Source of the DNA: JAKRSD01 sp964473995
Lineage (GTDB): Bacteria > Bacteroidota > Bacteroidia > CAIKAF01
Length of the DNA stretch: 64,000 nt
Assembly: GCA_964473995.1 (NCBI GenBank)
Contig: CAYYRB010000001.1
Location: 1 to 64,000, forward strand
Reading direction: 5' to 3'
The translations under genes were made by a program, and so were the position numbers. The notes beneath the pieces were generated by a model. The model ran no database searches. It saw nothing but the letters and a program-made list of their open reading frames with translations, and had not been told where the DNA came from. Below are positions 1 to 9,013 of this stretch, piece after piece (position 1 is the stretch's first letter; each line of letters begins with the position of its first letter).

Positions 1-73
1 GGGAACCTACACCGCCGAACTCAGAGGAAACGGCAGAACCCTCTCACGCAAAACCCTGATGGGCATTAAATAA
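1..73 (+). CDS. C-terminal end of a T9SS-secreted protein (partial)
   Basis: The window opens inside a reading frame (codons in phase with base 2) that encodes about 23 residues ending GRTLSRKTLMGIK and a TAA stop. The pattern Gly-Thr-Tyr near the start of the fragment, a short strand, then an Arg-Lys-rich last strand is what the end of a type IX secretion type A sorting domain looks like (compare the ends of the genes at 27121 and 33423). The upstream part, and so the function, lies outside the window. It is followed by a bidirectional hairpin terminator. Confidence 0.6.
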   Translation, partial: GTYTAELRGNGRTLSRKTLMGIK

Positions 74-150
74 CATAAAATGAACATCCCGGCAGAAATT
101 TTCTCTCGGTGAATACCACACTAAAAAATATCAATTACAACGTCAACAAT

Positions 151-180
151 AAAAACGCCCCGAAAATTTCGGGGCGTTTT
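151..180. terminator. Bidirectional rho-independent terminator
   Basis: An almost perfect inverted repeat: AAAAACGCCCCGAAA is followed at once by its complement ending in GGGGCGTTTTT. With A-runs on one side and T-runs on the other it can stop transcription from both the partial gene on the left (+) and the hydrolase gene on the right (-), which converge here. Confidence 0.85.
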
Positions 181-201
181 TATCATCAATACACCCAATA
201 T

Positions 202-1029
202 TTATATTAGCCGTTTCTCCATCCACCCGGCCACATGGTCAAGAACGATTTCTTTTTCCGGCTCATTATGCGTTTCATGGTATAAATCCGCAAATAGCTT
301 TAATTCGGCTTTATCCTGCGAACGACGGACAAATTCCTCAGAGGCCGGCGCAGAGGTAATCTTATCTGCATCCCCGTGGAAAACCAGGGCGGGCACTTTT
401 AACTCCGCTGCATGAAGCAGCGACCACTCCCCCGCCTCATGCACACTTAAAAAGAATGAAGGGGTGATTTTATCGTGTACCAACGGATCCTCGTTATAGG
501 CCTTCACCACGGAAGCATCATGGCTAAGCATGGAAGCGTCAAGTCCCGTAGGCTGGTGTAATCCCGGCAGAATATTTTTAACAAGCGAAGCCAGCCCCGT
601 TTTCCATTTTGGGGGATCAAAAGCCAGGCGCAGATAGGGAGAGGAAGCGATTACCGCACGAATTGCACGGCCATCACGAATGGCATAATTCAATACTAAA
701 TTACCGCCCATGCTGTGCCCGTACAAAAAAAGCGGAATGCCGGGATAGCGGGCAGAGGCCGTTTCCACCAATCGGGAAACACTTTCCAGCAACAAATCAT
801 ATGACGGGGCGTGACCCCGTTTTCCCTCGGATCGGCCATGTCCACGCTGATCAAATCCGAGAACGTGAAAGCCTTTCCTATTAAAAAAATCAGCAACATA
901 GCCATAACGGGCCGTATGCTCTCCCATGCCATGTACTAGGCATACCACGGCGCGCGCGTTTTCCGTCGTTTGTTCGTAATATTGCAGAGCCGTACCGTCG
1001 GATGCTTTTTGCAGAAATACCGGTTTCAT
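202..1029 (-). CDS. Alpha/beta hydrolase, monoacylglycerol lipase / lysophospholipase-like
   Basis: A 275-residue serine hydrolase of the S33 / Hydrolase_4 type, expected to cleave an acylglycerol or lysophospholipid ester. The oxyanion-hole region HGMGEH, the FDQRGHGRSEG loop, the nucleophile elbow GHSMGG (catalytic Ser), the acid in HGDADKIT and the final His in YHETHNEPE are all in place and in order. A longer reading frame runs up to 1152, but that extension would overlap the divergent nadD gene and has no family similarity; the ATG at 1029 gives MKPVFLQ, the usual length. No signal peptide, so probably cytoplasmic. The exact substrate cannot be read from the sequence. Confidence 0.85.
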   Translation of the reverse strand: MKPVFLQKASDGTALQYYEQTTENARAVVCLVHGMGEHTARYGYVADFFNRKGFHVLGFDQRGHGRSEGKRGHAPSYDLLLESVSRLVETASARYPGIPLFLYGHSMGGNLVLNYAIRDGRAIRAVIASSPYLRLAFDPPKWKTGLASLVKNILPGLHQPTGLDASMLSHDASVVKAYNEDPLVHDKITPSFFLSVHEAGEWSLLHAAELKVPALVFHGDADKITSAPASEEFVRRSQDKAELKLFADLYHETHNEPEKEIVLDHVAGWMEKRLI

Positions 1030-1087
1030 CAGACTGAAATTTTCTTTAAAGATGCATTTTTTCGGGAAACCCGGCACCGGAAATAAC

Positions 1088-1663
1088 ATGAAAACGGCGT
1101 TGTATTTCGGATCGTTCAATCCCATACACATCGGACACCTGGCCATTGCCAATTACATCGCGGAATTTGGCGGGGTAGATGAGGTTTGGTTTGTGGTTTC
1201 TCCCCAAAACCCGCTGAAGAATAAACACCACTTGTTGCCCGGGCGAAACCGCTTGGAATTGGTGGAGCTTAGCATCCGTGATTATCCAAAATTTCGAGTA
1301 AGCGATATCGAGTTCGGGCTGGCAGAACCTTCCTACACGATCCACACGCTGATGCATCTGCGGGAGCGATTTCCCGATAGAACATTCAGCCTTATTTTGG
1401 GAAGTGACAACCTGGTGCATTTTCACAAATGGAAAAACCATGAACAAATAGTGGCCGGGTATGAATTACTGGTATATCCACGACATGACACACCCAACGA
1501 AATCTGGGAGAAATACCCTTCCGTGAAAAGAATAGAGGCCCCTCAGATGGAAATTTCTTCCACGTTTATCCGCGAGGCCGTAAAAAAAGGGAAAGATGTC
1601 CGCTTTTTTATGCCTGAACCCGCCTGGAATCTGTTGCAAAAGATGAATTGGTATAAACGGTAA
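1088..1663 (+). CDS. nadD: Nicotinate-nucleotide adenylyltransferase
   Basis: Transfers AMP from ATP to nicotinate mononucleotide to make deamido-NAD, the penultimate step of NAD synthesis (EC 2.7.7.18). The 191-residue protein opens with FGSFNPIHIGH, the nucleotidyltransferase HxGH motif (His14-Ile-Gly-His17), and has the second signature EISSTFIR near residue 160. Length matches the family. The frame is open upstream to 1052, but the ATG at 1088 places the first strand MKTALYFGSFNP at its normal position. Divergent from the hydrolase gene, with only 58 bp between the two starts, so both promoters must lie in that short region. Confidence 0.95.
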   Translation: MKTALYFGSFNPIHIGHLAIANYIAEFGGVDEVWFVVSPQNPLKNKHHLLPGRNRLELVELSIRDYPKFRVSDIEFGLAEPSYTIHTLMHLRERFPDRTFSLILGSDNLVHFHKWKNHEQIVAGYELLVYPRHDTPNEIWEKYPSVKRIEAPQMEISSTFIREAVKKGKDVRFFMPEPAWNLLQKMNWYKR

Positions 1664-1721
1664 CCATGCCCCCGCTTAGGACGTTTTAAACAACTTAATA
1701 AAGAGAAAAAACCGACCCTTC

Positions 1722-3017
1722 TCAGGCGCGCATTTCCCGCGTGTCGGAAGAGCCTGTAAACAGGTCGAGCTGCCTATTTACGTAATCAGCTGTAACCGAA
1801 AAATCTTTGGTATTTTCTTGAGACGGAATGGAATACATGAGATCGTTCATCACTTGTTCACAGATGCTTCTCAAGCCACGTGCTCCCAATTTGAGTTCAA
1901 CGGCTTTTTTCACGATGCAGTCCAACGCCTCTGCCTCAAATGACAACTTTACCCCATCCATTTCCAGCAATTTCTCATATTGCCTGATCAAGGCATTTTT
2001 AGGTTCGATGAGTATCCGCTTCAAGGCTTCTTCATCCAACGGATTTAAATAAGTAATCACGGGCAGGCGGCCGAGCAATTCGGGGATTAAGCCGAAACTG
2101 CGCATATCGGGCGAGGTGACGTAGCGCAGCAGATTCGTACGATCTAATTTTTCGGCATCTTCTTTTTTTGTTTTGAACCCGATGGGTTGTTTGTTGATGC
2201 GGGCCGCAATGATCCGTTCAATTCCGTCAAATGCGCCGCCACAGATGAAAAGAATGTTGCGTGTGTTGATCTTAATCATCTTTTGTTCCGGATGCTTTCT
2301 TCCTCCGTAGGGAGGCACATTTACCTCAGAACCTTCGAGGAGCTTGAGCAGGCCCTGCTGCACGCCTTCCCCGCTTACGTCGCGGGTAATGGAGGGATTA
2401 TCTCCTCCTTTGCGGGCAATTTTATCAACTTCGTCAATAAATACGATTCCCTTTTCCGCAGCTTTAACATCATAATCACACGCCTGAAGAAGCCGGCTTA
2501 AGATGCTTTCCACATCTTCGCCTACATATCCGGCTTCGGTAAGCACGGTTGCGTCCGCAATACAAAAAGGCACGTTAAGCACCTTGGCAATCGTACGGGC
2601 AATGAGGGTTTTTCCGGAGCCCGTTTCCCCAACCAGTATGAGGTTCGACTTTTCAATTTCCAAAGAATTCCCGCTCTGTTTATTGGCCTTTTCCTCGTAG
2701 GCAATCCGCTTATAATGATTATAAACGGCAACAGATATCGCCTTTTTTGCATCATCCTGGCCGATGATGTACTCATCCAAAAAGGATTTCATCTGAGCGG
2801 GCTTCATCAAAGATACTTTTCCCGAACGGGATGCGGCCGTGTTGGTTTCGTCCTCTGTCGTAGCCGGGTTGCCCAACGCCTCATAGCGAATTTTCTCAGC
2901 CTGAATGATGCAGCTGTCGCAAATAATCGCCTCTAATCCAGAAACCATCATTTGGGCTTTCGCCTTGGGGGTTCCACAAAAGGAGCAATGTTCGGGTTCG
3001 CGTTGGGTTTTTGCCAT
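1722..3017 (-). CDS. clpX: ATP-dependent Clp protease ATP-binding subunit ClpX
   Basis: AAA+ unfoldase that recognises, unfolds and threads substrates into ClpP. The 431-residue protein has the N-terminal zinc-binding domain (Cys11, Cys14, Cys33, Cys36), Walker A GETGSGKT, the pore loop GYVGED, Walker B IVFIDEVDKI, the IGF-type ClpP-docking loop (QPIGFKTK) and the sensor-2 region GARGLRSI. The frame is open to 3077, but that would overlap clpP; the ATG at 3017 starts MAKTQREPEHCSFCG as in other ClpX proteins. It is the last gene of tig-clpP-clpX, 28 bp behind clpP, so factor and protease are expected to be made together. Confidence 0.97.
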   Translation of the reverse strand: MAKTQREPEHCSFCGTPKAKAQMMVSGLEAIICDSCIIQAEKIRYEALGNPATTEDETNTAASRSGKVSLMKPAQMKSFLDEYIIGQDDAKKAISVAVYNHYKRIAYEEKANKQSGNSLEIEKSNLILVGETGSGKTLIARTIAKVLNVPFCIADATVLTEAGYVGEDVESILSRLLQACDYDVKAAEKGIVFIDEVDKIARKGGDNPSITRDVSGEGVQQGLLKLLEGSEVNVPPYGGRKHPEQKMIKINTRNILFICGGAFDGIERIIAARINKQPIGFKTKKEDAEKLDRTNLLRYVTSPDMRSFGLIPELLGRLPVITYLNPLDEEALKRILIEPKNALIRQYEKLLEMDGVKLSFEAEALDCIVKKAVELKLGARGLRSICEQVMNDLMYSIPSQENTKDFSVTADYVNRQLDLFTGSSDTREMRA

Positions 3018-3045
3018 GTCAAAAAAAGCAGGTTCTTGCTGAAAA

Positions 3046-3723
3046 TTATTCCGCCTTGCGTACGAGCACCTCGTCAATCATGCCGTATTCTTTTGCCTCA
3101 TCGGCACGCATCCAGTAATCACGGTCACTGTCCGCCCAAACTTGTTCGTAGGTTTTCCCGGTATGTGAGGCAATTATATCATACAGCTCCTTTTTGAGTT
3201 TCTGGATTTCGCGGGCGGTAATTTCTATATCGGAAGCCTGACCCTGGGCACCGCCGAGCGGCTGATGAATCATGATGCGGGCGTGCTTGAGGGCGGAACG
3301 TTTTCCCGCTTGTCCGGCACACAGAAGAACGGCTCCCATGGAGGCGGCTAAACCGGTACAGATAGTAGATACATCAGGGTTGATGTATTGCATGGTGTCA
3401 TAGATGCCGAGACCTGCATAAACCGAACCGCCAGGAGAATTCATATATATCTGGATATCGCGTTTGGAGTCGGCGCTTTCCAAAAAAAGTAGCTGCGCCT
3501 GCACGACGTTGGCCACGTAATCATCGATACCTGTACCCAGAAAAATAATCCGATCCATCATCAGGCGCGAAAACACGTCCATGGCTACGGCATTCAGTCT
3601 GCGTTCTTCAATGATGTTGGGGGTTAAGTTGGTAATGGTATGATCAAGGTAATTGTCCAAAAAAGCGCCGGACATTCCCTTGTGTTTTACCGCATATTTT
3701 CTGAATTCATTTCCAAAATCCAT
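3046..3723 (-). CDS. clpP: ATP-dependent Clp protease proteolytic subunit ClpP
   Basis: Serine peptidase forming the tetradecameric chamber served by ClpX (EC 3.4.21.92). The 225-residue protein has the catalytic triad: Ser128 in GLAASMGAVL, His153 in RIMIHQPLGG, and Asp202 in the SDRDYWMRADEA segment. The NSPGGSVYAGLGIYD substrate-binding segment is also standard. The N-terminus is about 25 residues longer than in E. coli ClpP after processing, normal for this phylum. It lies 12 bp behind tig and 28 bp ahead of clpX. Confidence 0.97.
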   Translation of the reverse strand: MDFGNEFRKYAVKHKGMSGAFLDNYLDHTITNLTPNIIEERRLNAVAMDVFSRLMMDRIIFLGTGIDDYVANVVQAQLLFLESADSKRDIQIYMNSPGGSVYAGLGIYDTMQYINPDVSTICTGLAASMGAVLLCAGQAGKRSALKHARIMIHQPLGGAQGQASDIEITAREIQKLKKELYDIIASHTGKTYEQVWADSDRDYWMRADEAKEYGMIDEVLVRKAE

Positions 3724-3735
3724 GTTGTTCTACTT

Positions 3736-5079
3736 TTATTGTTTCCAAAAATCGGTGTAATCAACCTCCTGATCAACCACAGAAACCTGATCGCGAAGGT
3801 GGGTCAATACTTTCTGTTCGATGATAAATGACCGGATTTTGTTGTATTCCGATTCATTTTCAAGTACATTAAACACTATTTTTTTCAAGCGATCTTCATC
3901 ATCGGCGGGCATTCCCATTTCGGCCAGTTTACCGACAACCATGCTGCGGGCGTTATTATAAATCTCCTCCTCGCCGGCAGAAAGTTCATGCTTTTCGGCC
4001 AAGATCATGCGGATGACTTCCCAGCGGATTCCGTCCCTGTTTTTTTCCAGGTGTTCTTCAGCCGCCTCCGGGGATTCCATTTTTTTGTCGGTATTCATCA
4101 GCCATCTTTTGAGAAACGCCTCCGGTAGATTGAAATTCACTTTGGAAAGGATGGCCGCACGGATATCGTTTAACAAGCGCACATCACTTTCCTGCTGCGC
4201 ATCCCGTTTGAGAATTTCAGTGAGTTCATTCCTAAATTCCTCTTCAGAACTCACTTTTCCTGATCCAAAAAGACGATCAAAAAATGCTTGATTTACCTCT
4301 GCCGGAATCTGCCGGCTGATTTCTTTTATCCTAAATCGAAGCTTTTCGGGAAGGGCAGAAACTTCGTCCTCTTTTATACCCATATACATGGATATTTGCC
4401 GGGCATCGGAAAACACATCAGATGGCATTACCTCCAAAACCTGGCCTGACGTTGCGCCCCGGAAGAGCTCTTTTGCACCTTCGTTGGCAATCCGATCAAA
4501 CAAAAAGAAGGCTTCTTTGGAAAAGCCATCCGGAAGCTCGTTGCTCTCCGGGTCAATTTCAAAAAAGGTTCCCGTGATCATATCCCCTTCTTCGGCATTT
4601 TCGGCAGATTCATTCGTGCCGTAACGCTTCCGCAGATTTTCGATGTTTTTCTCCAGGGTCTCTGTGTCCACCTTTATCAGTGCCCGATTGAATGAGCCAA
4701 GTGCGGAGGATTCCAAATTTACCTGTGGCAACAAACCCAGGTCATAATAAAAAGTGAAGGGCTGTTCCGAGTCCAAATCAACAGGTTGTTGTCTTTCTTC
4801 GGAAATGAGCGGCTCACCCAAAAAGCGGATGTTATTTTGGCGTATAAAATCAGTCAGCGCCTGCCCGGCCATTTTGTTTAGCTCTTCGGCAAGAACGGCT
4901 TTGCCGTATTTCTTTTTCACCAGTGAGGCGGGTACCATTCCGGGCCGGAAACCGGGCATCTGAATTGTTTTGCCCAACTTGCGAAGGGCACTATCCACAG
5001 GTTGTTTCAAATCCTCCTGCTCCAAAGTAACCGCAATTACGGCATTTAATTCATCGATGTTTTCTTGTCTAACGTTCAT
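3736..5079 (-). CDS. tig: Trigger factor (ribosome-associated chaperone)
   Basis: Chaperone that binds the ribosome at the exit tunnel (near L23) and shields nascent chains. The 447-residue protein has the N-terminal ribosome-binding domain with the signature loop GFRPGMVPASLVKKKYG, a degenerate middle PPIase-like domain (about 160-250), and a long helical C-terminal substrate-binding region. In the classic GFRxGKxP signature the Lys is replaced by Met here, a change I believe also occurs in other Bacteroidota. First gene of tig-clpP-clpX; a TACTTTTG -7 box lies 14 bp upstream of the ATG. Confidence 0.95.
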   Translation of the reverse strand: MNVRQENIDELNAVIAVTLEQEDLKQPVDSALRKLGKTIQMPGFRPGMVPASLVKKKYGKAVLAEELNKMAGQALTDFIRQNNIRFLGEPLISEERQQPVDLDSEQPFTFYYDLGLLPQVNLESSALGSFNRALIKVDTETLEKNIENLRKRYGTNESAENAEEGDMITGTFFEIDPESNELPDGFSKEAFFLFDRIANEGAKELFRGATSGQVLEVMPSDVFSDARQISMYMGIKEDEVSALPEKLRFRIKEISRQIPAEVNQAFFDRLFGSGKVSSEEEFRNELTEILKRDAQQESDVRLLNDIRAAILSKVNFNLPEAFLKRWLMNTDKKMESPEAAEEHLEKNRDGIRWEVIRMILAEKHELSAGEEEIYNNARSMVVGKLAEMGMPADDEDRLKKIVFNVLENESEYNKIRSFIIEQKVLTHLRDQVSVVDQEVDYTDFWKQ

Positions 5080-5092
5080 GCTTTTCTTTATT

Positions 5093-5100
5093 CAAAAGTA
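5093..5100 (-). promoter_or_regulatory. -7 promoter box of tig-clpP-clpX
   Basis: TACTTTTG on the minus strand fits the Bacteroidota TAnnTTTG -7 consensus and ends 13 bp before the tig start. No clear TTTG -33 element at the usual distance. Confidence 0.5.
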
Positions 5101-5197
5101 CTTGATCAATTCTCAAAAATCGGGCTAAATCGATTGGGCGAATTCCTTACGGCAAAATTGTCAGGCAAATTAAAAAACGGGGAGAAAAACCGACAAC

Positions 5198-5236
5198 CTC
5201 CCGTTTTGTAGGCCATTTAGTGTTGGCAGACGGGAG
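5198..5236 (-). terminator. Possible terminator behind tRNA-Leu
   Basis: A 7-bp inverted repeat (CTCCCGT / ACGGGAG) with a 25-base loop lies 40 bp beyond the tRNA 3' end and is followed on the minus strand by T-rich sequence. The long loop makes this weak. Confidence 0.3.
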
Positions 5237-5275
5237 TCTCTGCTTTACAAAGTGCCTCCACTTACCAAAATTTTG

Positions 5276-5357
5276 TGCGGGCGGAGGGACTCGAACCCAC
5301 ACGCCTTGCGGCACCAGATCCTAAGTCTGGCACGTCTGCCAATTTCGCCACGCCCGC
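5276..5357 (-). tRNA. tRNA-Leu (anticodon UAG)
   Basis: Reverse-strand cloverleaf of 82 bases. The acceptor stem GCGGGCG pairs perfectly with CGCCCGC; the D-arm region is GGCGAAATTGGCAGAC; the anticodon stem CCAGA/TCTGG encloses the loop CTTAGGA, with anticodon TAG reading CUA and other CUN codons; a class II extra arm TGCCGCAAGGCGT follows; the T-loop is GGTTCGAGTCC; the discriminator base is A as expected for Leu. The 3' CCA is not encoded and must be added enzymatically. It lies alone between the efflux operon and tig. Confidence 0.96.
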
Positions 5358-5440
5358 AATGTTTTCTTACAAAGAACGATTTTAAAGGCCCGCAAAGGTA
5401 AGGCCTTATTTTACATATTTCAAAACTTGCTCAAAAAAAA

Positions 5441-5468
5441 CATCCCGTTCACGGGCGTGAACGGGATG
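5441..5468 (-). terminator. Rho-independent terminator of the RND efflux operon
   Basis: Perfect 12-bp stem (CATCCCGTTCAC / GTGAACGGGATG) with a GGGC loop. On the minus strand it is followed by eight T residues (5440-5433), and it lies 58 bp past the stop of the pump gene. Confidence 0.9.
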
Positions 5469-5526
5469 CTAACCCTAAAAACCAACTATGAAAATTAACC
5501 AGTACAAAGGTAAAATAAAATACCGA

Positions 5527-8500
5527 TTACTTCCAAATTTTTTGAAGAGTTTTTTTGACGAATACCGTAGCATGATCTCCGGCCAAGTACAATACGGGTA
5601 CCAACACCAAGGTAAGGAAAGTGGCAAACGTAAGACCGAAAATCACGGTCCAGGACATAGGACCCCAAAAAGCGGTACTTTCCCCTCCTACATAAATGTT
5701 AGGATCTCCCGAAGAAAGAAGTCCTATAAAATCAATATTTAAACCAATAGCAAGCGGAACCAAACCAAGCACCGTGGTAATGGCCGTAAGCAAAACGGGA
5801 CGAAGCCTTGTGGCTCCTGCCTCCACCGCAGTAACGCGCAAATCCGTCATAGACAAGTTTTCATCATCACTCAGAGCCAATTCCTTTCTTTTACGTTCCC
5901 TCAGCAGGTTGGTAAAGTCAATCAGCACAATGGCATTGTTTACAACCACCCCCGCAAGAGAAATGATACCGATTCCGCACATCAGAATCACGAAGTCCAT
6001 GCGGAAAATCCAAAATCCAAGAAAAACACCGATGGTGCTGAAAAGCACGGAAAACATAATGACAAACGGACTCCAAAGGGAATTAAACTGGGTGACGATG
6101 ATGAGGAAAATAAGAAAAACGGCAATAAGCAACGCCTTGGTTAAAAAAGCCAAGGACTCCCCTTGTTCCTCCTGCTCTCCGGTAAACTTATAGGTATACC
6201 CCTCCGGCATGGGAAACTCAGACAGGAGTGCCTTATATCGGGCTACGATTTCATTGGCATTGGCACCTTCCTTCACGTTGGAAAAAATGGAAACCACCCT
6301 GTCCATATCCTTCCGTTTTACGGAACCGAATGACGAGGTATATTGTACCTTGGCAACTGCCGAAACAGGTACCTGGCTTATTTGTCCGTTAGACGGATTG
6401 CGGAAAGTAATCCGCATATTCATTAGACGATCCAGGTTGTAGCGGTCTTCCGGACGAAGACGAAGTTGAATTTTATAATCATCCTCACCCTGTTTAAACT
6501 TACTCACTTCCTTTCCGAAAACAGACGTACGCAAGGCCATGCCCACGGAATAAGTAGACACCCCATAACGCCGAGCAGCCTCATTGTCAATCAGCACGGT
6601 CATTTCAGGCTTGCCAAGCTCCAAATCCGACTTTAATTTATCTACCCCGGAGACGCCTGCCTCTTCCAAATAAGAAATCATGCGTCCGGTTACGGCGGTA
6701 AGGCTGTCAAACCGTTCGCCCGATATTTCAATGTTGATGGGCGGTCCCACCGGGGGGCCGTCCCTGTTTTTCGCGACGGTAATTACCGCCTCCGGCACAT
6801 CCTGCACCGCGGCGCGGATATATTCCATTACTTCGGCGGTGGAAACTTTAGAAATTTTAACCCGATCCTCGTAGGAAAGAAACGAAACGGTTATTCTAGA
6901 TTTGTGCGGAGAGGCCCCCATCTCCACCACCCCGTTTCCGGGATCGGAGGTGCCCTCGCCCACTTGGGCAATTACCGCCTCCACGATGCCGGCATTGGGT
7001 TTAAGCGCCTCGGTGATCTTCTCCTCCAATTCACGCGTAACACGATCAGTAGTTTTTATGTCGGTACCCAAGGGCATTTCAACGAAAACATTCACGTATT
7101 TGGGATCCGTATCGGGGAAAAAAAGCACCTTCGGACTGCTGCCGAAATAACCGACCATGGCCACCAGCATCAGCACAAAAATACCCCCGATAAGCGCCAC
7201 GGGACGCCACGCAGTCAGAGACCACGTCAGAAACCGGCGGTATCCATTTTCTACCCTAACCATCGTCACATATTGAAAGTGTTCAGCCACGGGCAAAATC
7301 AGGAAACGATATACCACACCCAGAAGTGCCAGTACGATAATCAGACTTCCCAAGGGCTTTACCACAAACAGAGCCACAACGCCCAGCACTAAAAAAATTA
7401 GGGTGTTTCGCCAAAACTTGCGGGCGGGACTGCGGTATCCTTTCTCGTCTAACCGCATAAATTGCGCCGTAAGAACCGGATTCACCACCAAGCCCACAAA
7501 CAAAGAGGCCGACAAGGTAATCATGAGCGTAATGGGCAGGTATTTCATAAACTCTCCCATGATGCTGTCCCAGAACAGTAACGGTAAAAATGCGGCCACC
7601 GTGGTTGCCGTGGAGGAAATAATGGGCCAGGCCACCTCGCCGACACCAAACCGGGAAGCGTCTCTTTTACTGAGCCCTTCGGAATACAGCCTGTACACGT
7701 TTTCCACTACCACGATCCCGTTATCCACCAACATCCCCAGAGCCAAAATGAGCGAGAAGAGCACCATCATATTGAGCGTGGTGCCGAGCATACTCAGCAC
7801 CCAGATACCCAAAATCATGGAAAGCGGAATGGCCACACCCACGAACAGGGAGTTCCTCAACCCTAGAAAAAACAATAAGACCAAAACAACCAGAACAACT
7901 CCTGAAATAATGCTGTTCTCCAGATTCATCACGGTACTTTCGGTCTCCAGGGACTGGTCGTTGGTTATTACCACCTGCATATCTTTAGGCAGCTTTGATT
8001 TTTTAGCTTCCGCCAAAAAGTCTTTTACATTCTTAGCACCGTTAATCAAATTTTCACCGGATTTTTTCTTGATGTCGAGCATCACCACGGGTTTCCCGCC
8101 AAGGCGCGCGAAACTGGTAGGTTCTACGGGTCCGAAGGAAACCTTGGCCACATCGCGCAAAAACACGGTGCGTTGCTGTTCATCTTTGATGATGATATTT
8201 TCCAATTGGGCAGGTTTGGTAAATTCTCCGTCTACCCGCAAGGTGCGGCGGTTCATGTCGTCGCCCCTGATAGAAAGAATATCACCCGCGGAAAGGGAGA
8301 GGTTCTCGGTTTTAACCGCATTTTCAATATCCGAAAAAGTAATTTTCATGCTTTCCATCTGCATGAGATCCACGCTTATTTCCACTTCCTTCTCCAAAAG
8401 TCCACGGATAGCGACTTCACTTATCTCCGGAAATTTTTCCAGCTCTTCCTGAAGATAATCCGCATATTCTTTAAACTCGTCGAAGGTAAAATCTCCGCTG

Positions 8501-8979
8501 AGGTTTACGTTCATGATCGGAAACTCAGAAAAGTCCATCTCGAAAATGTTAGGCTCCGCAGGCAAGTCCTGGGGAAGATCCGACTTGGCCTTATCCACCT
8601 TGTCTTTTACATCCTGCAATGCCACTTTCGGATTCACGTCTGAATTAAACTCAACCACGATGGTGGCATAATCCTGAATAGATGTGGATTTAAATTTTTT
8701 GACATTTTTAAGTGTTTTCAGCTCCTTCTCAATCGGCCTCACAATCAGATTTTCCATATCGGCCGGCGAATTACCCGGATAAGGAACCCCGATATAAATG
8801 GTAGGTTGAACGATTTCGGGAAAACTCTCGCGCGGCATGGACAAATAGGACAAAAGCCCCATGACTGAGATGATAAAAACAAGTACATAAACACTTGTTT
8901 TATTGTTGATGGAAAACGTGGAAAGTGTAAACTCTTTATATTTTCCGTGCACGGATTGTGTGTCTTTAGGTTCGCTCAT
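5527..8979 (-). CDS. RND efflux pump, inner-membrane permease subunit (AcrB/HAE-1 type)
   Basis: Proton-driven exporter of drugs, detergents or lipophilic compounds; forms the inner-membrane trimer of a tripartite pump. The 1150-residue protein has the two-repeat RND layout: TM1 near residues 30-50, a large periplasmic loop, TM2-6 (about 355-515), TM7, a second loop, and TM8-12. The TM4 motif reads LVDNGIVVVENV (about 425), so the second of the classic Asp-Asp pair is Asn; the matching late motif is VVVNNAIVLID. Two extra hydrophobic stretches lie between the halves (about 530-580), making it longer than AcrB. An in-frame TTG at 8985 is possible, but the ATG at 8979 is preferred. Last gene of the operon, 34 bp after the adaptor gene. 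Substrate unknown. Confidence 0.93.
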   Translation of the reverse strand: MSEPKDTQSVHGKYKEFTLSTFSINNKTSVYVLVFIISVMGLLSYLSMPRESFPEIVQPTIYIGVPYPGNSPADMENLIVRPIEKELKTLKNVKKFKSTSIQDYATIVVEFNSDVNPKVALQDVKDKVDKAKSDLPQDLPAEPNIFEMDFSEFPIMNVNLSGDFTFDEFKEYADYLQEELEKFPEISEVAIRGLLEKEVEISVDLMQMESMKITFSDIENAVKTENLSLSAGDILSIRGDDMNRRTLRVDGEFTKPAQLENIIIKDEQQRTVFLRDVAKVSFGPVEPTSFARLGGKPVVMLDIKKKSGENLINGAKNVKDFLAEAKKSKLPKDMQVVITNDQSLETESTVMNLENSIISGVVLVVLVLLFFLGLRNSLFVGVAIPLSMILGIWVLSMLGTTLNMMVLFSLILALGMLVDNGIVVVENVYRLYSEGLSKRDASRFGVGEVAWPIISSTATTVAAFLPLLFWDSIMGEFMKYLPITLMITLSASLFVGLVVNPVLTAQFMRLDEKGYRSPARKFWRNTLIFLVLGVVALFVVKPLGSLIIVLALLGVVYRFLILPVAEHFQYVTMVRVENGYRRFLTWSLTAWRPVALIGGIFVLMLVAMVGYFGSSPKVLFFPDTDPKYVNVFVEMPLGTDIKTTDRVTRELEEKITEALKPNAGIVEAVIAQVGEGTSDPGNGVVEMGASPHKSRITVSFLSYEDRVKISKVSTAEVMEYIRAAVQDVPEAVITVAKNRDGPPVGPPINIEISGERFDSLTAVTGRMISYLEEAGVSGVDKLKSDLELGKPEMTVLIDNEAARRYGVSTYSVGMALRTSVFGKEVSKFKQGEDDYKIQLRLRPEDRYNLDRLMNMRITFRNPSNGQISQVPVSAVAKVQYTSSFGSVKRKDMDRVVSIFSNVKEGANANEIVARYKALLSEFPMPEGYTYKFTGEQEEQGESLAFLTKALLIAVFLIFLIIVTQFNSLWSPFVIMFSVLFSTIGVFLGFWIFRMDFVILMCGIGIISLAGVVVNNAIVLIDFTNLLRERKRKELALSDDENLSMTDLRVTAVEAGATRLRPVLLTAITTVLGLVPLAIGLNIDFIGLLSSGDPNIYVGGESTAFWGPMSWTVIFGLTFATFLTLVLVPVLYLAGDHATVFVKKTLQKIWK

Positions 8980-9013
8980 ATCCAAAACATTGTTGAATTA
9001 ATGTGTCCGTAAA

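Noticed and set aside
1046..1447. Minus-strand ORF of 133 codons overlapping nadD
   Set aside because: Antisense to nadD, which has clear catalytic motifs.
5488..5742. Plus-strand ORF of 84 codons at the end of the RND pump gene
   Set aside because: Most of it is antisense to the well-supported pump gene, and its composition is not protein-like.
7403..8452. Plus-strand ORF of 349 codons
   Set aside because: It is a long shadow frame antisense to the RND pump gene; the pump has clear family motifs over the same bases.
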